Below, in pieces: positions 7,935-16,138 of a DNA stretch of 35,004 nt. The notes under the pieces are model-generated. The model saw only the letters and a list, made by a program, of their open reading frames with translations, made no database searches and was not told the DNA's origin. The DNA is taken from contig CALIXS010000006.1 in NCBI GenBank assembly GCA_938046095.1, forward strand, positions 1 to 35,004, written 5' to 3'. Numbering within the stretch: the stretch's first letter is position 1; each line of letters begins with the position of its first letter. The position numbers and the translations under genes are program-made. This DNA comes from an uncultured Clostridia bacterium (GTDB taxonomy: Bacteria; Bacillota; Clostridia; Peptostreptococcales; Anaerovoracaceae).

Positions 7935-8627
7935 ATGAATATTCTTGTGTGCGACGACGACAAGGAAATAGCGCATGCTATAGAGATATACCTCAGGAAC
8001 GAGGGATATACTGTATATAAGGCGTATGACGGCATCGGGGCGTTGTCGGTAGTCAGATCCAAACCTGTACATCTCATACTTATGGATATAATGATGCCGA
8101 AGATGGACGGGATGCAGGCAACGATGAAGATCAGGGAAGAGGCGAATATTCCGATCATCATGCTGTCGGCAAAATCCGAGGATTACGACAAAATAACGGG
8201 TCTCAATGTCGGTGCGGACGATTACATAACAAAACCGTTCAACCCGCTGGAGCTCGTAGCGCGGGTAAAATCACAACTGAGGCGGTATATGAATCTGGGC
8301 AGCATGGATGTCAAATCGCAGGAGGGAATATACCGCTCGGGGGAGCTCATAATCGATGATAACGAGAAAACCGTGATGGTCGACGAGGAATACGTTACCG
8401 TAACACCGATCGAGTTCGGAATTCTCAAGCTCTTAACCGCAAACGCCGGAAAGGTGTATTCAATCGAACAGATATACGAGAACGTATGGAACGAACCGGC
8501 GTACAATCCCGAGAACACTGTCGCCGTCCACATACGGAGGATACGTGAGAAGATAGAGTTAAACCCTAAGAACCCGAAATACCTCAAAGTAGTCTGGGGA
8601 ATCGGCTATAAGGTGGAGAAAATATGA
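7935..8627 (+). CDS. OmpR/PhoB-family response regulator (orphan)
   Basis: 230 residues. The receiver domain (1-about 120) has the acidic pair in CDDD, phospho-acceptor Asp51 in LMDIMMP, the conserved Ser/Thr in IMLSAKS and the Lys in ITKPFNP. The winged-helix DNA-binding domain (about 130-230) has VTPIEFGILKLL, then RRIREKIE and a final VVWGIGYKVE, typical of VanR/PhoB types. ATG 7935 follows GGGAGGTG. No histidine kinase gene lies on either side: a terminator follows 7 bases after the stop and the next gene is a nuclease. The partner kinase must be elsewhere, or the protein works without one. Targets unknown; the ABC operon just upstream is one candidate. Confidence 0.9.
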   Translation: MNILVCDDDKEIAHAIEIYLRNEGYTVYKAYDGIGALSVVRSKPVHLILMDIMMPKMDGMQATMKIREEANIPIIMLSAKSEDYDKITGLNVGADDYITKPFNPLELVARVKSQLRRYMNLGSMDVKSQEGIYRSGELIIDDNEKTVMVDEEYVTVTPIEFGILKLLTANAGKVYSIEQIYENVWNEPAYNPENTVAVHIRRIREKIELNPKNPKYLKVVWGIGYKVEKI

Positions 8628-8633
8628 CGGAGG

Positions 8634-8660
8634 AGAGACCATGCAGCCGGTCTCTTTCTG
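8634..8660 (+). terminator. Terminator of the response regulator gene
   Basis: Arms AGAGACC (8634-8640) and GGTCTCT (8649-8655) with an 8-base loop, followed by TTCTGTTT. It begins 7 bases after the stop codon. Confidence 0.6.
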
Positions 8661-8689
8661 TTTACATTGTATGGGGACTCATCTATAAT
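8661..8689 (+). promoter_or_regulatory. Sigma-A promoter of the yhaM-like gene and perhaps recD2-comF
   Basis: TTTACA (8661-8666), 17 bases, then a perfect TATAAT (8684-8689). Transcription would begin near 8696, which rules out the upstream TTG at 8667 as a start and fixes the ATG at 8730. Confidence 0.75.
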
Positions 8690-8729
8690 TTTACACAGGG
8701 ATGAGCTTTATTTCAGATATGGAGAAGAA

Positions 8730-9704
8730 ATGAAAGATAAATTTGTAAACGACCTCAAGAGCGGAATGGAGTTTATAAGCTTTTTCATGGTAAAGGCGAT
8801 ATCGGTGCGCACAGGCTCAAATAACAAACAGTACCTTGATCTTCGCCTCGCCGACAAATCGGGCGAGGTCAGCGCCAAAAAGTGGGATCTGTCCGAGGCC
8901 GAGCAGCCGGAGCTTTCCACTATAAATGAGGGTGACATCGTCAAGGTGAAGGCTCAGGTCAGCGAGTGGCAGGGAATGATGCAGCTTAGGGTACTCAAAA
9001 TCAGAAAATCGACGCCGGCGGATGAACTTGCAGTGTCAGACTTTATTAAGGCGGCGCCTGAGGCTCCCGCCGATATGTACGCATATATCATGGGTTTGGC
9101 GGAAGGCATCGATGACGCTGATTTAAGGAAGCTCACCGTCAGGCTTCTTACGGATAACCGCGACAGACTCATGTACTATCCGGCAGCTTCGCGCAATCAT
9201 CACGCAGAGTTCGGCGGGCTTCTCTGGCACATGAAGAGAATGCTGATGACGGGAGAGGGCGTCTGTGACGTTTATACTATGTTGTCGCGCGATCTCGTGA
9301 GGACAGGCGTCATTATACATGATATGGAGAAGCTCAACGAGATCAATGCCGGCGAGAACGGTGTCGCGTCGGGATATTCGGCGAAGGGACAGCTCCTCGG
9401 TCATATAGTTCAGGGCGTGTCGATGATAGACGAGCTGACGGCGGAGCTTGGAATACCGGAGGAGAAGGCACTTGTAATGGAGCATATGATCCTGACGCAT
9501 CACTATGAGCCGGAGTTCGGCAGTCCTAAGAAGCCGATGTTTCCGGAAGCGGAAATACTCCATTATCTCGATATGATAGATGCACGGATGTACGATATGG
9601 AGGAGGCTCTGTACGGTATAGAACCGGGTGCGTTCTCTGAGCGCATAAGGACTCTCGATAACCGCAGAATGTACAGACCTGCATTTATGAAAAAAATAAA
9701 ATAG
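8730..9704 (+). CDS. yhaM: YhaM-type 3'-5' exoribonuclease (OB fold plus HD domain)
   Basis: 324 residues, close to the usual 310-330. An OB-fold nucleic-acid-binding domain at about 12-92 is followed by an HD metal-dependent domain with NHHAEFGGLLWH (157-167), IIHDMEK (His-Asp at 197-198), the His pair in LTHHYE (257-258) and a final LDMIDARM. This order is typical of YhaM/Cbf1, which trims RNA ends and single-stranded DNA in low-G+C Gram-positives. ATG 8730 has GGAGAAG at a good distance. It shares a direction with recD2 just downstream (30-base gap), so the two are probably cotranscribed and may both act on nucleic acid ends. Confidence 0.85.
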   Translation: MKDKFVNDLKSGMEFISFFMVKAISVRTGSNNKQYLDLRLADKSGEVSAKKWDLSEAEQPELSTINEGDIVKVKAQVSEWQGMMQLRVLKIRKSTPADELAVSDFIKAAPEAPADMYAYIMGLAEGIDDADLRKLTVRLLTDNRDRLMYYPAASRNHHAEFGGLLWHMKRMLMTGEGVCDVYTMLSRDLVRTGVIIHDMEKLNEINAGENGVASGYSAKGQLLGHIVQGVSMIDELTAELGIPEEKALVMEHMILTHHYEPEFGSPKKPMFPEAEILHYLDMIDARMYDMEEALYGIEPGAFSERIRTLDNRRMYRPAFMKKIK

Positions 9705-9734
9705 CATTTTACATCTTCCTTCGACAGGTGATAT

Positions 9735-12071
9735 ATGGAAGAAAAAACGGGGACCATCACCGATATCGTATTCAGAAATGATGAAAACGGTTATACGGTC
9801 GCGGTGATGGAAACGGAAACTGAATATTTCACCGTGGTGGGTAATCTGCCGCAGTGCGTCAAAGGATCGCGGTTCCGTCTTACGGGCATCTTCAAAAATC
9901 ATCCGACATACGGCGAACAATTCGCGTTTAAGGAGTTTGAGGAGATAATGCCTGATGACAGTGATGCGATCTTTGATTTTTTGTCCTCCGGTATAATCAG
10001 AGGCGTGGGCAAGGCTACGGCGCGCCTTTTAGTTCAGGCGTTCGGTGACGATACTATGAGGATTCTCGAAGAGGAACCCCAAAAGCTCATCTCCGTCAGG
10101 GGAATAGGACCGAAGACGGCGGAAAAAATAACGCAGTCATACGGTGAGCACAGGCAGTTTGCCGCTATATTTGTAAAACTCCAAGGCTATGGGGTGACAA
10201 CAGCGGCTGCGCTGAAGCTTTTCCGAATGTACGGACAAAATGCCGCAGCGCTTATAGAGGAGAACCCGTATCGGCTCGTAGAGGAGGTCAGAGGCTTCGG
10301 CTTCAGAAAGGCTGACGCCATAGCCGAAAAAATGGGAATAGAAAGCAGCAGCCCGTTCAGGATCAGAAGCGGTATACGGTATGTGCTTTCATATTTCGCC
10401 GGGGAAGGCAACACATATATGCCGCGCACCGAGCTTTGTGAAAGTGCGGGAGAGCTTCTCGACCTGCCTGCCGGGCTTATAATGCAGGAAATAATAGGGC
10501 TGGCGTTCAACGGCATAATAAAACTCGACAGACTTGACGGCGAGGAGGTTTGCTATTTGTATCCGTTGTACATCGCGGAGCAGCAGGTGACCCGCAGCAT
10601 TGCAAGAATATCATCGGGTTCGCTGAAGCCGCTCAGCACCGACAAGGGCAACATGATAAGGCAGATGGAATCGGACACCGGGCTTGAGCTTTCCGAGCAA
10701 CAGAAGAGAGCCGTAAACAGCTCTGTGAGCTGCGGACTTTCTGTGATCACCGGCGGACCGGGAACGGGAAAAACAACGATCATCAACGCGATGATACGCA
10801 TATTCAAACAAAGCGGTCTCAGTACGGCTATAGCAGCTCCTACGGGTCGCGCCGCAAAGCGGATAACCGAGACGAGCGGGCACTATGCGTCGACAATACA
10901 CAGGTTGCTTGAGTACTTCTACTACGACGAAGCGGATGAGATGAGGTTCGGCAGGACGCAAGACGATCCGCTCGATTATGATGTCATTATCGTCGACGAA
11001 GCGTCTATGATCGACCTGATGCTGATGCAGGGACTTACGGGAGCCGTAAGGACGGGAACAAGGCTGATACTTATAGGGGATGCTGATCAGCTGCCGTCGG
11101 TCGGCGCAGGGAATGTTCTGCGCGATCTGATAGAAAGCGGATGTGCAAATGTGACGAGGCTTACGGACATATTCAGGCAGGCAGAGGAGAGTCTGATCGT
11201 CGTAAACGCTCACAAAATAAACAATGGCGAGTATCCGTCCTACAACGAAAAGGACAAAGACTTTTTTTTCATGGAACGCCGCAGTGAAAACGAAATACTC
11301 GACCTGATAATTGAGCTCGCTTCGAAACGCTTAGCATCGTATTACGGCGAAATCGATACGCTCAAGGATATCCAGGTCCTTACACCCGTACGAAAGGGAC
11401 TTCTCGGAACGGTCTCTCTGAACACGGCCCTGCAGCAGGCGCTCAACCCGCCCGCGCCCGGCAAAAATGAACGGAGAAACGGGGAACGTATCTTTCGCGA
11501 GGGAGACAAGGTAATGCAGATAAAGAATAATTACATGATCGGATGGAGGAAACGCCGGGATATGTCGGAGGGGCAGGGAATATTCAACGGCGATGTGGGT
11601 ACGATTCAGCGAATTGACCACGAGGATCAGACCGTGACAGTCGTCTTTGACGACGAAAGATTTGTTACCTACGATTTTTCGGGAATTGATGAGCTTGAGC
11701 TCGCTTATGCCGTTACTGTTCATAAAAGTCAGGGTTCGGAATTTCCGATCGTCGTAATGCCGATATCGTGGTTTCCTCCGGTGCTTGCCACGAGAAACTT
11801 GCTTTACACCGCGGTGACCAGAGGCAAGATGGCGGTTGTCCTTTGCGGCTCTATCCGCAGACTCGAAGCGATGGTGGACAATAACCGCATCAGAATGCGC
11901 TATTCCGGCCTCGGAAAGCGTCTGCACTTTCTAAATGAGATGCTCGAAGCCGACGGTCCGACCTATACCGATAAGAACCCTGAGATATACGAGCCGTACA
12001 GGGCAGATGCGCCGTATGAAATCGACGAATTGCCCGGAACAGATGAGCAGCCGGAGATTAAGAAGCTGTAA
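9735..12071 (+). CDS. recD2: RecD2-type SF1B DNA helicase
   Basis: 778 residues. The N-terminal OB-like region starts TGTITDIVFRNDENGYTV, as in RecD2 proteins that lack RecBC. It is followed by tandem helix-hairpin-helix motifs (SSGIIRGVGKATA and ISVRGIGPKTAEKI). The helicase core has Walker A TGGPGTGKTT at about 339-348, motif Ia APTGRAAKR, motif II VIIVDEASM at about 419, motif III LIGDADQLPSVGAGNVL, a motif near ITRLTDIFRQ, and motifs V-VI HKSQGSEFP and LLYTAVTRGK. RecD2 is a 5'-3' helicase that protects DNA at stalled forks and in repair. The start is ATG 9735 with AGGTG upstream. It lies 30 bases after the yhaM-like gene and 23 bases before comF. Confidence 0.93.
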   Translation: MEEKTGTITDIVFRNDENGYTVAVMETETEYFTVVGNLPQCVKGSRFRLTGIFKNHPTYGEQFAFKEFEEIMPDDSDAIFDFLSSGIIRGVGKATARLLVQAFGDDTMRILEEEPQKLISVRGIGPKTAEKITQSYGEHRQFAAIFVKLQGYGVTTAAALKLFRMYGQNAAALIEENPYRLVEEVRGFGFRKADAIAEKMGIESSSPFRIRSGIRYVLSYFAGEGNTYMPRTELCESAGELLDLPAGLIMQEIIGLAFNGIIKLDRLDGEEVCYLYPLYIAEQQVTRSIARISSGSLKPLSTDKGNMIRQMESDTGLELSEQQKRAVNSSVSCGLSVITGGPGTGKTTIINAMIRIFKQSGLSTAIAAPTGRAAKRITETSGHYASTIHRLLEYFYYDEADEMRFGRTQDDPLDYDVIIVDEASMIDLMLMQGLTGAVRTGTRLILIGDADQLPSVGAGNVLRDLIESGCANVTRLTDIFRQAEESLIVVNAHKINNGEYPSYNEKDKDFFFMERRSENEILDLIIELASKRLASYYGEIDTLKDIQVLTPVRKGLLGTVSLNTALQQALNPPAPGKNERRNGERIFREGDKVMQIKNNYMIGWRKRRDMSEGQGIFNGDVGTIQRIDHEDQTVTVVFDDERFVTYDFSGIDELELAYAVTVHKSQGSEFPIVVMPISWFPPVLATRNLLYTAVTRGKMAVVLCGSIRRLEAMVDNNRIRMRYSGLGKRLHFLNEMLEADGPTYTDKNPEIYEPYRADAPYEIDELPGTDEQPEIKKL

Positions 12072-12094
12072 TAAGCTTCCGAAGGAGGGGAACA

Positions 12095-12751
12095 GTGAAG
12101 CGTATTTTCGATGTGCTGCTTGATCTCGTATACCCGAAATCTCTGTACTGTATCTGCTGCGGCAATATTATCGACGCGTCGAGGAGCTACAGTATATGCG
12201 ATCACTGCATGGACAGAATAAGGTGGAACGTGGATGAACCCAAACCAATGGACGGGTTCAGCCTTCTCAAGTGTTGTGAATACGGCATCTACGAGCGCAG
12301 CATAATTTTTTCACTTAAATACAACGGTAACAGATATATTGCGGATCACGTGGCGGATATATGCGCAGACAGGCTTAGAGCAGCCGGGATAAAGGGAGAT
12401 GCGGTAATACCCGTTCCGCTTTACAGAAGTAAAGAACTTAAGCGAGGCTTCAATCAGTCCGCTTTGATCGCAGAGGCACTTGCCGGTAAAACAGGTATGT
12501 CGGCGGAGTTGCGTATGCTCGTAAGGACGAGAGACACCATGCCGATGAGAAGTCTCGGTCCCGCGGAGCGCAGACGCAATATCGCTGGCAGCATATCTTT
12601 GAGTCACGGCTTCGAGGGAAGTCTTGCAGGCAGAACTCTTATAGTTGTCGATGATTTTTATACCACGGGAAGCACGGCCTGCGAGTGCGTAGAAGCGCTT
12701 AGACCGACAAAAGCATCAGAGATATATTTCCTGGCGTTCGCGGCGCGTTGA
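12095..12751 (+). CDS. comF: ComF family phosphoribosyltransferase-like protein
   Basis: 218 residues. An N-terminal four-Cys zinc motif (C19-x-x-C22 and C35-x-x-C38) is followed by a type I phosphoribosyltransferase fold with VIPVPLYRSKELKRGFNQS and the PRPP loop VVDDFYTTGST at about 189-199. ComF works in DNA uptake and recombination in naturally competent bacteria, where it interacts with helicases and PriA. Placement after recD2 fits a DNA-processing role. The start is GTG 12095, with AAGGAGGGG about 8 bases upstream. The promoter of the following RNA overlaps the stop codon. Confidence 0.9.
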   Translation: MKRIFDVLLDLVYPKSLYCICCGNIIDASRSYSICDHCMDRIRWNVDEPKPMDGFSLLKCCEYGIYERSIIFSLKYNGNRYIADHVADICADRLRAAGIKGDAVIPVPLYRSKELKRGFNQSALIAEALAGKTGMSAELRMLVRTRDTMPMRSLGPAERRRNIAGSISLSHGFEGSLAGRTLIVVDDFYTTGSTACECVEALRPTKASEIYFLAFAAR

Positions 12752-12776
12752 CAATCCCTGAAAAATATGATATTCG
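12748..12776 (+). promoter_or_regulatory. Promoter of the raiA-type RNA, overlapping the comF stop
   Basis: A perfect TTGACA (12748-12753, containing the comF stop TGA), 17 bases, then TATTCG with an extended -10 TGA. Transcription would begin near 12783, at the 5' edge of the structured RNA. Confidence 0.6.
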
Positions 12777-12780
12777 TTTT

Positions 12781-12960
12781 GTCGGAGACGGAGGCTGTGT
12801 CTGTGGTTGAAAGTCCAGGCCGGCTATGGGCAAAGGGACCCACGTAAACCGCGCGCATACGCGGCGGCGAGCATGGCATAGTTTAGGTGTAAGTCCTCGG
12901 GAAAATCCCGGTAAAGGCGAGTGTGGGGTCAAAGACCAGGTCAGGCAGCTTCCGTTTCTT
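12781..12960 (+). ncRNA. Structured RNA, probably the raiA RNA motif
   Basis: About 175 bases between comF and hpf that carry no gene but much pairing. A closing stem joins GACGGAGGCTG (12787-12797) to CAGCTTCCGTT (12946-12956), with an inner TCTG/CAGG extension. Internal hairpins include CCGCG/CGCGG near 12858-12873 and CGGGA/TCCCG around 12898-12910. The closing stem is followed by TTCTTTGTTTGTTT, so it can double as the terminator. The raiA RNA motif is known upstream of ribosome hibernation (raiA/hpf) genes in Clostridia, and this has the right position, size and multi-branched shape. The family name is inferred from context and not from an alignment. It has its own promoter, and hpf has another, so it looks like a free transcript and not a leader. 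Confidence 0.75.
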
Positions 12961-13084
12961 TGTTTGTTTGCATTTTGAGTGTGGATAGTGTCCGCATGAA
13001 CGCTCGAACGCACCTCATCCCGAATCCGAAAGCATATTTTGTTTTGAGTGCATAAATGCAAGCGTGTTATTTTTCTGAATATCA

Positions 13085-13093
13085 TGCTATAAT
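13085..13093 (+). promoter_or_regulatory. Extended -10 promoter of hpf
   Basis: TGC followed by a perfect TATAAT (13088-13093), the extended -10 form, with no clear -35 box. It lies 29 bases from the start codon and downstream of the raiA-type RNA, so hpf can be expressed separately. The stretch 12961-13084 between the RNA and this promoter shows nothing else. Confidence 0.6.
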
Positions 13094-13122
13094 ATAACAA
13101 AAGTGTCATAAGGAGGGATATT

Positions 13123-13653
13123 ATGAACATCACCATCACAGGCAAGAATTTCAGCACGTACCAATATCTGGAGGACACTATCGAGAAGAAATTCGAAAAG
13201 CTGAATAAATACTTTTCGGACGACATTGACGCTAAAGTCGTGCTTTCACAGGAGCGCGGCAGGGACAAGATCGAGGTAAATATCAATGCTAAGGGGGCGA
13301 TATTCAGAACGGAACAGACGGCAGACGACATATATGAGGGAATCGATAAATCTATAGACAAGCTGTCGAGCCAAATGTCCAAATTCAAGGGCAAGCTCGA
13401 AAAAAGATATAATAATAACAAGTCCGTAAGGTTTGAAGCAATACCGTTGCCGGATGCCGAGGAAGGGGTTATCGGCAAGGTGGTAAAGGTCAAGTCGCTC
13501 GACCTTACACCGATGGAGGTTGAGGATGCGATCCTCGAAATGGAGATGATCGAGCACGACTTTTACGTGTTCATGAACATCGAAACGAACCTCGTCAACA
13601 TAGTCTACAAACGCAATGACGGCGATTACGGGATTTTGGAAACCGTATATTAG
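13123..13653 (+). CDS. hpf: Ribosome hibernation promoting factor, long form (HPF/RaiA)
   Basis: 176 residues, the length of long-form HPF. The N-terminal S30AE domain (about 1-100) begins MNITITGKNF and binds the decoding region of the 30S subunit. A charged linker leads to the C-terminal dimerisation domain (about 118-176) with VVKVKSLDLTPMEVEDAI and a final VYKRNDGDYGILE. Long HPF alone joins two 70S ribosomes into inactive 100S dimers in stationary phase. ATG 13123 follows AAGGAGG at 6 bases. Flanked upstream by the raiA-type RNA and downstream by a terminator, it is a single-gene unit. Confidence 0.95.
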   Translation: MNITITGKNFSTYQYLEDTIEKKFEKLNKYFSDDIDAKVVLSQERGRDKIEVNINAKGAIFRTEQTADDIYEGIDKSIDKLSSQMSKFKGKLEKRYNNNKSVRFEAIPLPDAEEGVIGKVVKVKSLDLTPMEVEDAILEMEMIEHDFYVFMNIETNLVNIVYKRNDGDYGILETVY

Positions 13654-13799
13654 ACCGCTCATAGTAATCGAAACTCTGTACCTGAACGCTGTGCTGCGTC
13701 AGACCGCACGAGCGTCGCGGAGATGCGATTGCCGGACGTTTTGTCCGTACCGGAAAACCGAAAAAGATCGGACCGGAACAACATAATATGCAACAAATC

Positions 13800-13838
13800 G
13801 CGGGAGACGCCTTTATGGAGTCTCCCGCATCGTTTATT
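13800..13838 (+). terminator. Terminator downstream of hpf
   Basis: Arms GCGGGAGAC (13800-13808) and GTCTCCCGC (13820-13828), loop of 11, then ATCGTTTATTT. It lies about 150 bases after the hpf stop. The sequence in between (13654-13799) holds no gene that I can support. Confidence 0.75.
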
Positions 13839-13919
13839 TCAGCCGCCGGTCGCCGCAGTTTTAATGAGCGCAAACAGCAAAAAAAGCGGATATTTGATGA
13901 GCAACTGATTGCGCGACTA

Positions 13920-13948
13920 TTGAATTCTTGCGTTTTTTTTAGTAAAAT
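13920..13948 (+). promoter_or_regulatory. Promoter of the cdaA-cdaR-glmM operon
   Basis: TTGAAT, 17 bases including an eight-T run, then TAAAAT (13943-13948). It lies 29 bases before the cdaA start and rules out the upstream in-frame ATG at 13948. Confidence 0.65.
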
Positions 13949-13977
13949 TGTATAAAGTCTCAGAAGGGGATCCGCGA

Positions 13978-14820
13978 ATGAAAGAAACACTAATAGATAT
14001 TTTCTCGAACATCGGCGTCACGGATGTATTGGACATATGCGTTGTCGCTTTTATCGTTTATAAGATCCTCGCTTTTATCAGGGAATCGCGTGCTCAGCAG
14101 CTCGTCAAGGGGATCATTGCTCTGGTCGCGGCGTATCTCATTTCTGATCTTCTCGATATGCATGTTCTCAATTGGATACTCAAGGGAACAATGACGATGG
14201 GAGTTGTCGCTCTTATTGTGCTCTTTCAGCCCGAGCTGAGGCGCGGACTTGAGTACATAGGACGTGGAAGGATCATGGGGGGGAGGCTTTCGAGACTCGA
14301 TAAGTCAAAGGCTAAGCTCATAACGGACGAGATCGTAAGGGCGTGTGATTCCTTCTCGGAATCGAGAACGGGCGCGCTCATAGTCATCGAGCGTGATGTC
14401 ACGCTCGGCGATATTGCCGAGACGGGCACCGTGATAAATGCCGAGATTTCGACTGAAATGATCGGTAATATATTTTATAAAGGCGCACCTTTGCACGACG
14501 GCGCGGTTATCATACGCGATGACAGAATATATGCCGCCGGTTGTGTGCTTCCGCTCACCGCAAGCCTTGATCTCAACAAGGAGCTCGGCACACGGCACAG
14601 AGCGGGCATAGGAATTACGGAAAATTCGGATGCCGTAGTTTTGATCGTCAGCGAGGAGACAGGAGTGATTTCCGTCGCAAGGGGCGGCAGACTTACGAGG
14701 TTCCTGGACAGCAAGGGCCTCAAGAAGCTTTTGCTCAACCTCTATCTGGCACCGGAAGACGAAAAGGTCGGTTTTATTTCGAGACTGGCGAGAGTGATGG
14801 GAGGCAGACATGCTGAATAA
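13978..14820 (+). CDS. cdaA: Diadenylate cyclase CdaA
   Basis: 280 residues. Three hydrophobic segments in the first 85 residues anchor it in the membrane. The DAC catalytic domain follows, with the two invariant motifs Asp174-Gly175-Ala176 (LHDGAVI) and Arg206-His207-Arg208 (GTRHRAG), at the positions expected for CdaA. It makes c-di-AMP from two ATP. c-di-AMP controls potassium transport, osmotic balance and cell wall homeostasis in Gram-positives. ATG 13978 follows AGAAGGGGA. The gene overlaps cdaR by 11 bases, and glmM comes next. This is the standard order in Firmicutes, in which CdaR and GlmM modulate the cyclase. I saw no c-di-AMP phosphodiesterase in the window. Confidence 0.96.
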   Translation: MKETLIDIFSNIGVTDVLDICVVAFIVYKILAFIRESRAQQLVKGIIALVAAYLISDLLDMHVLNWILKGTMTMGVVALIVLFQPELRRGLEYIGRGRIMGGRLSRLDKSKAKLITDEIVRACDSFSESRTGALIVIERDVTLGDIAETGTVINAEISTEMIGNIFYKGAPLHDGAVIIRDDRIYAAGCVLPLTASLDLNKELGTRHRAGIGITENSDAVVLIVSEETGVISVARGGRLTRFLDSKGLKKLLLNLYLAPEDEKVGFISRLARVMGGRHAE

Positions 14821-16114
14821 CAAAAAATTCAACGTCATACTCTCACTCATAGTTGCCGCTATCCTCTGGATGTATGTAATGGCGGAGGTAAACCCTGCGG
14901 CGACAAAGTCGATAAAAGACATTTCGATCTCATATATTCACACGGATATGCTGACCGAAAGAGGGCTGGCGATGAGCGCAGGCAGCGCAAGCACTCTTGA
15001 TATCGAGGTGACCGGCTCGAGGTCGGCTCTGAGCTCGGTAACGGCCGGCGATATTTCGGCGACTGTCGATATGGCGGTCGCGGTCAAGGGCGATAATGAA
15101 ATCGCAATAACCGTAAGGGTACCGAGCGGCATCACTGTCACGCGGAAAAGCATATCGAAGATATCGGCGACCGTTGAATCGCTTGTCAGTAAGGAAGTCG
15201 ACGTGTCGATAATGTATACGGGCAAATTCAAGGAAAATCAGCAGGGCTTGACGGTGGCTGTAAGCTCACCTACGGTAACGCTGAGCGGCGCGGAATCACT
15301 CGTGAATATAGTCAGTTATGCGAGAGGGTCGATCGACGCATCGAGGCTGAGCAGCGATGAGACGGATATAACGTGTCAGCTTCAGGCGATGACACAGGAC
15401 GGTTCGCAGGTGAGCGGAGTTACGATGTCTCCCGATACGGTGACGGTAACGTCGATAATTTCCGAAGCGAAGGACGTAAAACTTACCGTTCCGATAACGG
15501 ACAATTCTTCCGACGATGCCGTGCGCAAGACGGAATATCCTCAGACGGTAACTATCGTAGGGCGTTCCGATGTGCTCGCACCCGTTACGGCTGTAACTGC
15601 TGATCCGGTAGATATATCAAATATTACAGAAAACACGGAGATTGCGCTGAAATTCTCATCCCTGCCCGAGGGAGTATCGATTTCGACCGCAAAGGCCGAC
15701 AGTCTGATACTGAAGCTCACGGTTATGAACATGTCCGACAGGACATTCACTTTTTCGGCGGAGGATATCAAGCTGATCGGCGGGAAGGACGGATTTTCCT
15801 ATAAATTTGCCGACGATTTTTCGATGACAGTGACGGTGCGAGATACGCACGATGTGATAAATTCACTCAATAAGAATGACATAACGATATCGGCCGACGT
15901 TTCCGCGCTCGGCGAAGAGGGCGGCACCGTAACGATTCAGACAAAAATAGCCAAGGATATTCAGTCTGTTACGACGAATCCCGAGACGGCTGCGGTGACA
16001 GTTACAAAATCGGTGTCCGGCGGAGGCAATTCGTCGTCTTCCGGAGGTAATTCGTCGTCTTCCGGGGGCGGTTCTTCTACGCCAAACAACGGGAATTCGC
16101 CGGCGGCAGGCTGA
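14810..16114 (+). CDS. cdaR: CdaR, YbbR-domain regulator of CdaA
   Basis: 434 residues. One N-terminal membrane segment (about 7-25, ending MYVMAEVNP) is followed by about four extracellular YbbR repeats of 80-90 residues, each with the pattern of VTVSGxxxxV-type strands. The C-terminus (about 405-434) is a low-complexity Gly/Ser/Asn tail containing two copies of a 7-residue block, which could span or attach to the cell wall. CdaR binds CdaA at the membrane and modulates c-di-AMP synthesis. It starts inside the 3' end of cdaA (11-base overlap), so translation is coupled. Confidence 0.92.
   Translation: MLNNKKFNVILSLIVAAILWMYVMAEVNPAATKSIKDISISYIHTDMLTERGLAMSAGSASTLDIEVTGSRSALSSVTAGDISATVDMAVAVKGDNEIAITVRVPSGITVTRKSISKISATVESLVSKEVDVSIMYTGKFKENQQGLTVAVSSPTVTLSGAESLVNIVSYARGSIDASRLSSDETDITCQLQAMTQDGSQVSGVTMSPDTVTVTSIISEAKDVKLTVPITDNSSDDAVRKTEYPQTVTIVGRSDVLAPVTAVTADPVDISNITENTEIALKFSSLPEGVSISTAKADSLILKLTVMNMSDRTFTFSAEDIKLIGGKDGFSYKFADDFSMTVTVRDTHDVINSLNKNDITISADVSALGEEGGTVTIQTKIAKDIQSVTTNPETAAVTVTKSVSGGGNSSSSGGNSSSSGGGSSTPNNGNSPAAG
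16022..16063 (+). repeat. Two 21-bp tandem units inside the cdaR tail
   Basis: Two adjacent 21-bp copies (16022-16042 and 16043-16063) differ at one base (GGAGGC versus GGAGGT at the start). Each encodes Gly-Gly-Asn-Ser-Ser-Ser-Ser. A third, partial copy follows with GGGGGCGG. Confidence 0.85.
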
Positions 16115-16138
16115 AAATATGATACGGAGGACAAAAAA

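Noticed and set aside
8667..8729. Upstream TTG start for the yhaM-like gene
   Set aside because: It lies inside the promoter spacer, upstream of the expected transcription start, and has no ribosome site.
13723..13908. Small open frame between hpf and cdaA
   Set aside because: It covers the hpf terminator, has no ribosome site and no recognisable protein pattern.
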